64,000 nucleotides of DNA. Origin: an uncultured SAR86 cluster bacterium (lineage in GTDB: Bacteria > Pseudomonadota > Gammaproteobacteria > Magnimaribacterales > AG-339-G14). The notes beneath the pieces were generated by a model that did not search any database, was not told the origin of the DNA, and was given only the letters and a program-made list of their open reading frames with translations. The DNA lies in contig CACPDB010000002.1 of assembly GCA_902632605.1 (NCBI GenBank), positions 1-64,000 of the forward strand, written 5' to 3'. Made by a program: the position numbers and the translations under genes. Below are positions 36,782 to 45,246 of the stretch, piece by piece; position 1 is the stretch's first letter; the number at the start of each line of letters is the position of its first letter.

Positions 36782-37363
36782 TCAAAGTTTCTTGATGTTT
36801 CCGGATTTGAAAACTTGGTAGCCAGTGAAATCAACTTTGGGATATTCTTCTCGGAGAGAGAAAAAAGCTTTTAAATTATTTTTGTCATCATCAAACAATC
36901 TAATTCTTGCATAACGCCCTGTATCTAAATACTTTTTAAAGATTACTACTTTATTTTCACTCGCTGTTTCCTTTCCGATATTTCCAGCCCGCTCGACATA
37001 AACTCTACCGATATCAATGCCTTGTGCTTTAAAAGCTTCTTTGAAAAGTTTTTTGTCATCCATGTCCTGTCTTGCGGTGACGATAATAACCTTTGATCCT
37101 TTACGAGTAGCAAAATGAATGATTCTTTTTGCCCTTTTAATAACCTTAGCGATAGGAGTAGAGGTTTCTTTAAAGATTTTTGCGGACTTGAATTGTCCAT
37201 AGTTGAATGACTCACCCTTCTTTAATCGATATGTATTGTATTGTTGATTATCTAAGATTTTGACAATCTTGCCTTCCTTAGAAACTTGAACTTTGGCTTG
37301 GGTATGAAAGAGGGTCTCATCAATGTCAAAAATAGTCAGTCCTACTTTTTTTGAATCTGTCAT
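36782..37363 (-). CDS. HAD-superfamily phosphatase, polynucleotide-phosphatase-like
   Basis: The 193-aa protein has HAD motif I in TIFDIDETLFHT, motif II near VIIVTAR, and an acidic motif IV in RLFDDDKNN. The lack of a large cap and the IVTAR/DDDKNN pattern recall phosphatases of phage polynucleotide kinase type, so nucleic-acid end processing is a reasonable guess. It follows the 61-aa gene that starts 24 nt from the CGACA-N5-TGTCG palindrome, so it probably shares the regulation of the WYL-RmuC operon on the other side. Confidence 0.7.
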   Translation of the reverse strand: MTDSKKVGLTIFDIDETLFHTQAKVQVSKEGKIVKILDNQQYNTYRLKKGESFNYGQFKSAKIFKETSTPIAKVIKRAKRIIHFATRKGSKVIIVTARQDMDDKKLFKEAFKAQGIDIGRVYVERAGNIGKETASENKVVIFKKYLDTGRYARIRLFDDDKNNLKAFFSLREEYPKVDFTGYQVFKSGNIKKL

Positions 37364-37376
37364 GTCTTTTTTTAAC

Positions 37377-37562
37377 CTAATGAGGTTTTTGGTGAATAGA
37401 GTCAGGGTATTCTAAAAATTTTACTGCCAAGTTGAAATCATCAATACCACTTAAAGTTTTTCCTCCAGTTTGTGCATCTTCAAGAATTTGTATGAACTGA
37501 TTATATTCTTTCTCATCCAATTTACCGATGACTTTATAGATAAGTTTTTTTAAGGGTTTCAT
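37377..37562 (-). CDS. 61-aa protein, unknown
   Basis: I use the internal ATG (MKPLKKLIYKVIGKLDEKEYNQ). The track ORF extends through the operator and into the divergent gene. The product is a basic N-terminal helix then a helical acidic part, and no family is recognised. The start lies exactly 24 nt from the palindrome, mirroring the divergent 69-aa gene. CATACT lies 7 nt before the ATG and there is no Shine-Dalgarno. Confidence 0.6.
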   Translation of the reverse strand: MKPLKKLIYKVIGKLDEKEYNQFIQILEDAQTGGKTLSGIDDFNLAVKFLEYPDSIHQKPH

Positions 37563-37586
37563 CAAATGTAGTATGAATCGTTTGAA

Positions 37587-37601
37587 CGACAAAATATGTC
37601 G
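37587..37601. promoter_or_regulatory. Operator CGACA-AAATA-TGTCG in a divergent promoter
   Basis: The palindrome sits exactly midway between two divergent start codons, 24 nt from each (37562 minus, 37626 plus). A second copy with the same arms and 5-bp spacer lies at 44278-44292, also 24 nt from a start codon. This is a likely binding site for one dimeric regulator, with the WYL protein encoded beside it the obvious candidate. Confidence 0.7.
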
Positions 37602-37625
37602 CTTAAGTGATTTAAAATTGTTACT

Positions 37626-37835
37626 ATGAGAAAAGATAAAGATGCAAAGGTGTTGAACGAACTTCTCCAAGATGGGCGAATCATCAAGGAAGGTTTTACA
37701 GGAGTTTATTTTATGGTTAAGGACGGGAAGTTACTTTCCAGTTTAGAAATTCATACCAATGCTGGGGGAGATCCAGAAGTATTTAAAGCTTGGGAAGAGT
37801 CACAAAAAGATAAGGAATACTTTTCTAGTGAGTGA
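37626..37835 (+). CDS. 69-aa protein, unknown
   Basis: The product (MRKDKDAKVLNELLQDGRII) is a small alpha/beta protein with GVYFMVKDGKLLSSLEIHTN in the middle and an acidic end. I recognise no family. It starts 24 nt from the palindrome with TAAAAT 7 nt before the ATG, and overlaps the WYL gene start by 8 nt. Translational coupling suggests it is a partner or cofactor of the regulator or of RmuC. Confidence 0.65.
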   Translation: MRKDKDAKVLNELLQDGRIIKEGFTGVYFMVKDGKLLSSLEIHTNAGGDPEVFKAWEESQKDKEYFSSE

Positions 37836-38823
37836 AACTATACTGCGCCAAATAAAGATGATGGAGCTTGTTCCAAGATATCCACAAAAAACATTTACAA
37901 ATAAAATTAAAACTCAACTCGAAGATAGAGGGTTTGATACGACACTTAGAACCGTTCAAAGAGACCTGCATGAACTTTCTAGGCTTTTTCCAATTGTCTG
38001 CGATGAACGCTCCTCACCATTTGGCTGGAGCTGGAAAAAAGATGCAGAAGTTTTTGCTCCTGCAATGGATCCTATCCAAGCGTTAACATTTTGCTTGGTT
38101 GCTCAGTATTTGGAGCCTTTAATGCCGAAAGCTAACTTCAAAAGAATTGAAGCGTTTTTCAATCGTGCAGAAAATATACTTTTAGGAGAAGAAAAATCCA
38201 ACCTCAACAAGTGGAGAAAAAGAGTCAAGGTAATCCCTGAAAATATAAGGTTTAAGGAACCAAAAGTTGATTTGAACCTTCGCCAAAAAATTTATAGGGC
38301 TGTATATGAGGGCATACAAATTAAGGCTTTGTATAGAAAAAGGGGTGAAAACCTAGCTGATGAAAGGTTTATCCACCCCTTGGGTATAGTTATCAAAGGC
38401 AGCATGCATTACTTGATTTGTATGATGGATGAGGATCCATTAAATCCAAGATATCTTCCCTTACAAAGGTTTGAAAAAGTAGAACTGCTTGATAAAGCAG
38501 TCAAGGAGCCTAAACATTTTGATTTTGATGAGTTTATTCATAAAAATAATTTAGGTTTTACTTTTAGCGATAAGCTATATGTATTAGAGGCTATCTTTGA
38601 TAGAACTATGGCATTTCATCTTATAGAAACCCCTTTAAATGATACTCAATCAGTTAAAGAAATTGGACAAGATAAATTGTACCTAAAAGCAAGAGTCCCT
38701 GATACATTACAATTTGAACAATGGCTGATGAGCTTTGGCTCAAATATTGAAATCCTTAAACCCAAAAAATTAAGAGATAAATTTAGGTCAGAAATAAAAA
38801 AAATGAGGTCTATTTATAAATGA
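37828..38823 (+). CDS. WYL-domain transcriptional regulator
   Basis: The 331-aa product starts at GTG inside the 69-aa gene; the track's longer ORF would overlap that gene fully. It has an N-terminal winged helix (TLRTVQRDLHELSRLF) and a WYL domain (IKALYRKRGENLADERFIHPLGIV, then HYLICMMDEDP). A WCX-like C-terminal domain ends it. WYL regulators of the BrxR/CapW type repress phage-defence operons and bind inverted repeats. The nearby CGACA-N5-TGTCG palindromes are the likely targets. It is coupled to rmuC by ATGA. Confidence 0.85.
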   Translation: MSETILRQIKMMELVPRYPQKTFTNKIKTQLEDRGFDTTLRTVQRDLHELSRLFPIVCDERSSPFGWSWKKDAEVFAPAMDPIQALTFCLVAQYLEPLMPKANFKRIEAFFNRAENILLGEEKSNLNKWRKRVKVIPENIRFKEPKVDLNLRQKIYRAVYEGIQIKALYRKRGENLADERFIHPLGIVIKGSMHYLICMMDEDPLNPRYLPLQRFEKVELLDKAVKEPKHFDFDEFIHKNNLGFTFSDKLYVLEAIFDRTMAFHLIETPLNDTQSVKEIGQDKLYLKARVPDTLQFEQWLMSFGSNIEILKPKKLRDKFRSEIKKMRSIYK

Positions 38824-39713
38824 CAATCAACATTTTAGCTTTAGTTGTTTCATTAATATCTCTTGGAATTCTTTTCTTTGTTCTTATAAGGCTTAGAGAC
38901 AATTCTCAGTTAACTGAATCCAAAACAGATAAAATTGAGGAGAAAATAAATTCTTTTTCCGATGGTATGGGCAAAATAATCCAAGAACTAGCATCCGTCA
39001 CAACTCCAATAAATGAATTGAATCGCTTTTTAGGAGGCAATGTTACTACTGGTAGATTGGGAGAGTGGAGCTTGGAGTCCATAGTACAAGACATCATGCC
39101 AGATGGCAGTTACCATTTTCAGCATATTATAAATCCTCAAACTTCTGAGCAAGTTGATTGTGCTGTCTTAACGGCTGACGGAGTAAAGATTCCTATCGAT
39201 TCGAAATTTTATCCAGGCTTGTATAAAAATTATCAAAACTCCAAAACGGATACGGAAAGAAATACTGTTCTCAGAGATTTAAGGAAAGCGGTTCTAAATG
39301 ACGCGACTGATATTTCCGACAAATATATTCTTCAAAACACTACAACAAACTATGTAGTTTTATACATTGCTTCAGAAAAATTAATTGATCTGATCGATAG
39401 AATAGACGGTCTAAGACAAGAGTGCTTGACTGAAAAGAAAGTACTTATCCAAGGACCAAATACTTTAGCTGCCTTTTTAGATCATGTACGCGTAGGTCAC
39501 CATTATCTTAAACTTAATGAAACTGCTGAAAAAGTTGCTCAAGTTGTGAGAAACGTCCAAATCGAATTCAATAAGTTTGACACTAGTACAAGTAATGTGG
39601 AAAAAAAACTGGAAAGCTCTTTGAAAGAAGTTAGCTCCTTGAAGACAAGAATAAATGTTCTTGGCAAAACTTTAGATAGAGGAGCAGATAGTCTTGATGA
39701 TCTAGAAAACTAA
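38820..39713 (+). CDS. RmuC-family DNA recombination protein
   Basis: The 297-aa protein has an N-terminal TM helix (LALVVSLISLGILFFVLI) and a short coiled coil. Its restriction-endonuclease-like core has GRLGEWSLESIVQDIMP, EQVDCAVLTADG and the catalytic-looking KIPIDSKFY. A C-terminal coil ends it. RmuC limits rearrangement at inverted repeats in E. coli. This copy is shorter than typical RmuC (over 400 aa). It sits under a WYL regulator, so it may be a specialised defence or repair form rather than the housekeeping gene. Confidence 0.85.
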   Translation: MTINILALVVSLISLGILFFVLIRLRDNSQLTESKTDKIEEKINSFSDGMGKIIQELASVTTPINELNRFLGGNVTTGRLGEWSLESIVQDIMPDGSYHFQHIINPQTSEQVDCAVLTADGVKIPIDSKFYPGLYKNYQNSKTDTERNTVLRDLRKAVLNDATDISDKYILQNTTTNYVVLYIASEKLIDLIDRIDGLRQECLTEKKVLIQGPNTLAAFLDHVRVGHHYLKLNETAEKVAQVVRNVQIEFNKFDTSTSNVEKKLESSLKEVSSLKTRINVLGKTLDRGADSLDDLEN

Positions 39714-39738
39714 TTATGTGAATAATTAAAATTTCTGA

Positions 39739-42700
39739 CTAAGAAAGATTACCTTCAGCATATTTTATTAGCGACATATAAAAATTTTGTAGTTCCATGT
39801 CTTTCACTGTTTTAGCCTCAGGTTGGTGCAGTTCTTCAGAACCAACAATAATAGCTAAAGTTTTAGCTCTAGTTATGGCAACGTTTAATCTGTTTTTTTC
39901 CATTAAAAACTCTATACCTCTTGGTGCTTCAAAAATATCGCTTGAGGTCATCGATACGATAACAACTTCAGCCTCCCTTCCTTGAAACTTATCGACTGTT
40001 CCAACTTCGATTTGATTAGTAAGTTTTCCCTTCAAAGAGCGCACTTGATGGTTATAAGGAGCAACTACTAAGATGTCCTTTTTTGATAATTTAGTAAAAC
40101 TATTTTTGTAAGGAACAAATTTTTCATGTGTTAGCAACTCATCAATTATGCTTGAAATTAACTCAATTTCTTCAGAGCTTGCCTGGCTATTTCCTCCATG
40201 CGAAGCAGGAATATAAAGTATTCCTGATTCTTTATTCACTAATTTTTGGTTGGGAGCTAATTTCAATTTTCTCTTTAGTGCATCGCCTTCTGATGTAAGT
40301 CTATCCTCATAAACTTCCTTAGAAATAAATTCACAAATATTGGGGTGAAGTCTGTGAGTACCAGATAAAAGAATCCCTATGTCGCTTGGAATAGTTGGTT
40401 TGTCACCAAGAAAATAAGATAAGCAGGATAACCCCGAATTCCCTGGATGAATTCCTTGTGAAGGTTGTCCCAACTGCATTTGATCGCCAATCAATACAAT
40501 GTTTGAAGTTGATTGTGACATACCAACAAGGTTAGCTATACTCACTTGGCCTGCTTCGTCGATAAATAAATAATCGAGTTCGTCTTGTATTGCTTGATTG
40601 GAAAATGCCCAAGCTGTGCCCCCAACTACAGATAATTTTTCATTCAGATTAACTGACTCGATTGAGTCAAACTTGATTAACCGTTGATTTTCATAAAGTT
40701 TTTCTTCCTCTGAAGTCCTATGGACTTTAGCTATATTTCCATCAATATTTTGTTCGTTCATTACAGAGATTAACTCTTCTATGACATTGTTTATGGCCTT
40801 GTGACTGTTAGAGGCAATTCCAATTTTTTTTCCTTTTTTTATAAGATCCGCAATTACTCTGGCGCAAACATAAGTCTTTCCTGAGCCAGGAGGGCCTTGG
40901 ATGCAAAGAGTAGAATCTTTCATAGAAGATATAACTTTTTTGGAGGACTCAAGAATATTTTCGCCCCAACTTGTTAGATCACTTGCTCGGTTAGAACCTT
41001 GTTTAAATGTAGGTCTTTTTTTATCAAAAAAAGTTTTTAGACATGGTTTTATGAATCCTTTTTCATAGTAATTATTTGTAATTGATTCAATGGATTGTTC
41101 AATTTTTTTTGCACTGACATGTTTGAAAAGAATTAGAGAAACCTCATTTGGTAAGTCAGAAGTTGATTTGAGCTCAAACCTTCCAGCATCCAAGTCCATA
41201 GAAAAAACTTCAGCATTAAGATTGGTATCAGATTTAATCTTAACCTGATCACCTTCTTTGATTTTTGACTCTTGCAAATTATTGAAATTATATTCATAAA
41301 TCATAGATCTTTTTTCTTTGTATTTTTTGCCTGTAAAGATGGAATGAGCTAAACAATCTAGTTCGAGTTCCAACTCATCATCTTCTGTTGCCAACATATC
41401 AAAATATCTCCACCATGAAGGTTTTGCCTCCCTTCTGTGGTAAAGACATAAATCCAGCAGAAGTTGTAAGTAAGGTTGGTTTTTTTTTGCAGTGTATTTT
41501 GAAGTTATTTCCTGAGTTATAAACTCTACAACAGAGCTATTTTCATCTTCATATAGATTTTCATAGGAGTAATTATTTTTAACTTGCTCCAAGCGCATCC
41601 AATCGACAAGCTCTATGAGCGAGAGGCAATCTTCTCGATTGTATTCCCAAATATTTTTTAGCAGTTTGCTGTCTTTTTCATCTTTACCATCTTTATCAGT
41701 AGCCCATAATTCATACTGAATCATAGATTCTGCTCCTCCAGTGACTTCTTCCGTTCGTTCATTTCTGTAAATTGGCTCAATATCTTTCAAACCATATCCA
41801 CTCGAACCGATACAAAAAGATTGTTTAACCAATTTGTACAAGTCGATAAAAATGTTGTTTCTTAAAAGATGGTCTAGTTCATCTGATCTTGAAGAGAAAT
41901 GACCGGCTAAAGATTTCAAAGTGCTTACTTCGAAAGATCCGTAGTGATAAACATGCATTTTTGGATCTTTTGAAAATTTATCAATTAACATATCTATAAA
42001 AGATTCGAAAACTTCTTTCATCTCTTCATGAGAATGGGCCCATAAAGTATCAAATTTTTTATGGGAATCTCTTTCATACGCAAAACCCCATAAGTAATGA
42101 AGAGAAATGGGGACAGCAAAAGTGTTGCTTTCTAAATCAAAATAGATGTCTTCAGGACTTTTTTCTGGCAGCCCTTTTAAGCCTAAGCCTCTTTCTAAAT
42201 GAGGAAGTACCTCAAAGCATATGTTGGAGTATTCATGGGATTTCAATTGAAGCTTTGCTTGCAGTTTCAAACGATCCAAAACTTTAGAATTTATCTTGAG
42301 GTCTTTAATGCTGTCAGTGTTTATCAGTTCTTCGCAAGAGTTTATGCCGACAGCTTTGAGTTTTTTTATTTGACCTTTTCTTATGCCGGTAATATTTGAT
42401 AGGTTGTTTTCTTGTTGAATTAAATTTTTTGCATACTCGGAATAACTCCCCCAATTATCGTACAAAGCAGGATCTGGCATATTGTTTGGATCAAAATTGG
42501 CATGAAAACTAAAAAAATTTTCTTTTAGAGCTTGGTAAAAGCTAAGAAAACTATTTAGGTCAAGTCCTTCTACCTTTCCATCACCAAAAATTAGATAAAC
42601 CTTGTCAGAACTCACACCCTGAAAACTTTCTAATAATTCTTCATAACATGCTAATTGGATTATATGTTCTGCTTTTGCCCTTCTTGCTAGCTTTGCATCT

Positions 42701-43083
42701 AATATTTCATACTTATATTTACCAAATTTAGATTTTCCTTTTTTCTTGACCAGAAAATCTGTTTTCCCAAAAAAAAATTCATTTTCCAAACTACCTTGAT
42801 AAATTACATCCGAACCATCACGCATTGCCTGAATTGTTGCCTCAACCCTTTCATCTCTTGGGCCATCTGGAGGAATCATTCTTATTGAAAGTTTTTTATC
42901 TTGGTACTCTTTAAGTATTTTGAGTTCATGCTCATCTCCTTTTCTTGCAGCCATAGCTAAGAATTCATCTTCGGGATCTTTTTCGAAAATGGACGAGTCT
43001 ATTTCAGAACTATATCTGTTAGCCCACGTTTCATATGGTGAGATGAAGAATCTCATGAGATCTGTGGGGGTAAATTTTCTCAT
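39739..43083 (-). CDS. TM0106-type RecB-like nuclease fused to SF1 helicase
   Basis: The 1114-aa protein has an N-terminal RecB-like nuclease (FGKTDFLVKKKGKSKFG, KYEILDAKLARRAKAEHIIQL). A helix-hairpin-like segment (GIRKGQIKKLKAVGINS) follows, then an RNase H-like region (DIYFDLES, ending in YNREDCLSLIELVDWM). The C-terminus is a Dna2/Upf1-like SF1 helicase, with Walker A IQGPPGSGKTYVC near residue 730. Its Walker B is FIDEAGQ, and VGTVDKFQGREAEVVIVSM and NVAITRAK follow. It probably unwinds and cuts DNA ends. It converges on rmuC with 25 bp between. Confidence 0.85.
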   Translation of the reverse strand: MRKFTPTDLMRFFISPYETWANRYSSEIDSSIFEKDPEDEFLAMAARKGDEHELKILKEYQDKKLSIRMIPPDGPRDERVEATIQAMRDGSDVIYQGSLENEFFFGKTDFLVKKKGKSKFGKYKYEILDAKLARRAKAEHIIQLACYEELLESFQGVSSDKVYLIFGDGKVEGLDLNSFLSFYQALKENFFSFHANFDPNNMPDPALYDNWGSYSEYAKNLIQQENNLSNITGIRKGQIKKLKAVGINSCEELINTDSIKDLKINSKVLDRLKLQAKLQLKSHEYSNICFEVLPHLERGLGLKGLPEKSPEDIYFDLESNTFAVPISLHYLWGFAYERDSHKKFDTLWAHSHEEMKEVFESFIDMLIDKFSKDPKMHVYHYGSFEVSTLKSLAGHFSSRSDELDHLLRNNIFIDLYKLVKQSFCIGSSGYGLKDIEPIYRNERTEEVTGGAESMIQYELWATDKDGKDEKDSKLLKNIWEYNREDCLSLIELVDWMRLEQVKNNYSYENLYEDENSSVVEFITQEITSKYTAKKNQPYLQLLLDLCLYHRREAKPSWWRYFDMLATEDDELELELDCLAHSIFTGKKYKEKRSMIYEYNFNNLQESKIKEGDQVKIKSDTNLNAEVFSMDLDAGRFELKSTSDLPNEVSLILFKHVSAKKIEQSIESITNNYYEKGFIKPCLKTFFDKKRPTFKQGSNRASDLTSWGENILESSKKVISSMKDSTLCIQGPPGSGKTYVCARVIADLIKKGKKIGIASNSHKAINNVIEELISVMNEQNIDGNIAKVHRTSEEEKLYENQRLIKFDSIESVNLNEKLSVVGGTAWAFSNQAIQDELDYLFIDEAGQVSIANLVGMSQSTSNIVLIGDQMQLGQPSQGIHPGNSGLSCLSYFLGDKPTIPSDIGILLSGTHRLHPNICEFISKEVYEDRLTSEGDALKRKLKLAPNQKLVNKESGILYIPASHGGNSQASSEEIELISSIIDELLTHEKFVPYKNSFTKLSKKDILVVAPYNHQVRSLKGKLTNQIEVGTVDKFQGREAEVVIVSMTSSDIFEAPRGIEFLMEKNRLNVAITRAKTLAIIVGSEELHQPEAKTVKDMELQNFYMSLIKYAEGNLS

Positions 43084-43134
43084 TAACTTGATTAGACTAA
43101 ATGATGTCTTACCATTAAAAAAGATTATAGGAGA

Positions 43135-43428
43135 TTATAAGTTATGTAAATTATAGGCAATCTCCCAAGTTAGACTGTCATCAAGAAACTTTTCTGCTTT
43201 TCTGATGACGCCTAAATTGGAGTTATAAGATTTATTTGTCTTGATGACAGTTATTTTTTTGGTTTTCATGGCTGTGTCCATAATAAGATTGAAACAATGA
43301 CTACCATGACTTTTATCTTTTTTAAATTCCAAATGAATATCTGCATGAGGGAATTTTTCCCGCAAAAATGGAAGGTATTTTTTTACTTCTCTTATTGATT
43401 TATTATTTGCGCAACTTCTTTTCTTCAT
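43135..43428 (-). CDS. 97-aa basic protein, unknown
   Basis: I use the ATG at 43428; the track start is a TTG overlapping the previous stop. The product is Lys-rich (KKRSCANNKSIREVKKYLPFL) and predicted alpha/beta, with no family recognised. It is the last gene of a three-gene minus-strand run (66 aa, 187 aa, 97 aa) whose first gene starts 24 nt from the second CGACA palindrome. Confidence 0.6.
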   Translation of the reverse strand: MKKRSCANNKSIREVKKYLPFLREKFPHADIHLEFKKDKSHGSHCFNLIMDTAMKTKKITVIKTNKSYNSNLGVIRKAEKFLDDSLTWEIAYNLHNL

Positions 43429-43430
43429 CG

Positions 43431-43994
43431 TCAATGTCTCAACATTTCTATAAAATTCTTCAATGGAGGAGTATTAAGACCATCTCTTGTGGGTCGATAA
43501 CGAATCAACTCAATTTCATCATCACTTGTTCGTAGCCATTCATCTAGGGCTTCAAAAGTTCCACCTTTGGATACCTGATAATAATCGGAAGTAACGATGT
43601 CATATTTTCCCTGTCTTTTAAAATAGATAGCGTCTTTTTCATAATAAGGATCTTCTGGATCTTCTTTTTTAATCCAGTAAACAAATTCTTTGGTATAAAA
43701 AAAGTCAAAAAAAGTGCCTTTCATGTATGCATCTATCATCTCGAGGTATTCCGGTGATTCGCAACTAAAGCCAATCAAAAAACTATTCAATATCTTGTCA
43801 TGGTATTTAAGCGCTTCTCTTGTCATATCGTGATCCACCCCGAACCAAATATTTCTTTTATGCCAAGCTTCCAATTCCGGAGAAGTTCCGATTCTTAAAT
43901 TACTATTTAAACTCCACGTTTTAATAACTGGTTCAACTGCTTTTTCTTGTAATTCCATGAATCTATCCCAAAATTCGTAAACCCAACATTCCAT
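43431..43994 (-). CDS. 187-aa protein, unknown
   Basis: The product (MECWVYEFWDRFMELQEKAV) is rich in aromatic and acidic residues, with no signal peptide, TM helix or catalytic motif I can name. It starts at ATG downstream of a hairpin that holds a GGGAGG Shine-Dalgarno in its 3' arm (see the hairpin entry). Coupling with the 97-aa gene suggests a joint function. Confidence 0.65.
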   Translation of the reverse strand: MECWVYEFWDRFMELQEKAVEPVIKTWSLNSNLRIGTSPELEAWHKRNIWFGVDHDMTREALKYHDKILNSFLIGFSCESPEYLEMIDAYMKGTFFDFFYTKEFVYWIKKEDPEDPYYEKDAIYFKRQGKYDIVTSDYYQVSKGGTFEALDEWLRTSDDEIELIRYRPTRDGLNTPPLKNFIEMLRH

Positions 43995-44006
43995 TGGTAA
44001 TTAGGA

Positions 44007-44029
44007 CCTCCCAGTCCGTGACCGGGAGG
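44007..44029 (-). promoter_or_regulatory. Hairpin enclosing the Shine-Dalgarno of the 187-aa gene
   Basis: CCTCCC (44007-44012) pairs with GGGAGG (44024-44029), with an inner GTC/GAC and a 3-nt loop around one mismatch. On the minus-strand mRNA the 3' arm reads GGGAGGT, about 12 nt before the ATG at 43994, so folding would hide the ribosome site. No U-tract follows, so it is not a terminator. Confidence 0.45.
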
Positions 44030-44052
44030 AATTTAACAACATTAGGAAATTG

Positions 44053-44253
44053 TTATTCTGAATTCTTTTCGTCATCTTCCTCTTCCTTAGAATCATTTTT
44101 TGGAAAAGGATTTAAAATAATCGTTGGTGGTTCTTGGTAGATGGGGTGATCCTCAGGAAGCATTTTTAATCCCAGACGTTCACTAATTTCGCGTAGGGTT
44201 TCTTGATATTCTTCCTCAGTAAGATCTGAGAGTTTTTGGTCCTTTTCAATCAT
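44053..44253 (-). CDS. 66-aa acidic protein, unknown
   Basis: Starting at the ATG (the track uses an upstream TTG that lies in the palindrome), the product is helical at the N-terminus (DLTEEEYQETLREISERLGL). A Pro-rich middle and a very acidic end follow. No family is recognised. The start lies 24 nt from the palindrome at 44278, TAGATT lies 7 nt before the ATG, and there is no Shine-Dalgarno, as for the two genes at the first palindrome. Confidence 0.6.
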   Translation of the reverse strand: MIEKDQKLSDLTEEEYQETLREISERLGLKMLPEDHPIYQEPPTIILNPFPKNDSKEEEDDEKNSE

Positions 44254-44277
44254 GGAGAATAATCTAATTGTGAGATG

Positions 44278-44292
44278 CGACAAATTATGTCG
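44278..44292. promoter_or_regulatory. Second operator copy CGACA-AATTA-TGTCG
   Basis: Same arms and spacer length as the palindrome at 37587, at the same 24-nt distance from a start codon (44253, minus). On the other side the DpnII operon starts 200 nt away, so it may or may not be under the same control. The remaining 44293-44493 is AT-rich with no clear gene or strong promoter. Confidence 0.7.
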
Positions 44293-44493
44293 TTTTCAGA
44301 AATTATTCCAAGAACTTTCCTCGGAAATAAAGATACAGTAAATTTTAAGAAATCGTGAAAAAACACAGGAAACAATATTTTTATTTGAAGTCATTTTTTT
44401 TGAGTCCAATTATAGATATTTCACTGTTTCTTTGAGATTATATTCTTTTGTTAAAATCTTTAGATATTAAAAATAGATGAGGTTTTATCAATT

Positions 44494-45246
44494 TTGAATA
44501 CAATAGAGTTAATCAAAAGCAAACTTGAAGAAATAGGTTTTAGTGAAAAGCCAGGGTCAATTCTTTATTCGGGAAATGAAACTATCAAAAAAGGAAAGTT
44601 CTATTTTCTAGGAGCTAATCCAGGGGGTCATTCTGACCAAAAATTTGGAAACTATCCCGATACCGTTTTAAATCAATTATTGAGAAAAAATTCTTCACCA
44701 GAATTTAATGAGTATTTTGATGCTAAATGGCAAAAGAGAGGAGGCAAGCCATCTCAACCAGGCAGAGCATTACTTCAAAAAAGAATAAAGTATTTATTCA
44801 ATTATCTAGACATAAATTTAAGGGAAGTTTTATCAACTAACTTAGTATTTGTTCGTTCGCCAACTCTTGAGGAGTTTAATTTGGATTGGAGTGAAGCAGC
44901 TGATAAGTGCTGGAAAATACATGAGATTTTATTATCAAAAGTTCTTCCGGAGATTATTATCGCTTACGGTTCTGATGCTTATGTTTATATAAAAAATAAG
45001 ATGAATATTAAGAAAGAGAGTTCTTTTGAAGTTGAATCACGAAATGAAATAAAATCTTTTTATAGCGCTGAAGGCCTAATCAAGATAAATTCTGAAAATA
45101 AACTAATCAAATTGATTTCTAGTCCGCATTTGTCAAGATATAAGATTGATGCCAAAGGCGAACAACATGGAGATGCGTACGATACGAGACCTGCTTTGGA
45201 CTGGTTTATAAATGAGATATCAAAATTTTTGAAAAATGACTCGTAG
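44494..45246 (+). CDS. Uracil-DNA glycosylase-like family protein
   Basis: The 250-aa product starts at TTG. The early motif FYFLGANPGGHSDQKFG resembles the GxNPG-type motif 1 of the UDG/MUG superfamily. A late segment, LISSPHLSRYKIDAKG, could be the second active-site motif. It heads the DpnII operon and overlaps the first methyltransferase by 11 nt. A base-excision role linked to methylated GATC sites, like Vsr with Dcm, is my inference. An unrelated nucleotide-binding role cannot be excluded. Confidence 0.6.
   Translation: MNTIELIKSKLEEIGFSEKPGSILYSGNETIKKGKFYFLGANPGGHSDQKFGNYPDTVLNQLLRKNSSPEFNEYFDAKWQKRGGKPSQPGRALLQKRIKYLFNYLDINLREVLSTNLVFVRSPTLEEFNLDWSEAADKCWKIHEILLSKVLPEIIIAYGSDAYVYIKNKMNIKKESSFEVESRNEIKSFYSAEGLIKINSENKLIKLISSPHLSRYKIDAKGEQHGDAYDTRPALDWFINEISKFLKNDS

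Noticed and set aside
37562-37670. N-terminal extension of the 97-aa ORF on the minus strand
   Set aside because: It would read through the palindrome and into the divergent 69-aa gene; the internal ATG fits the operator geometry.
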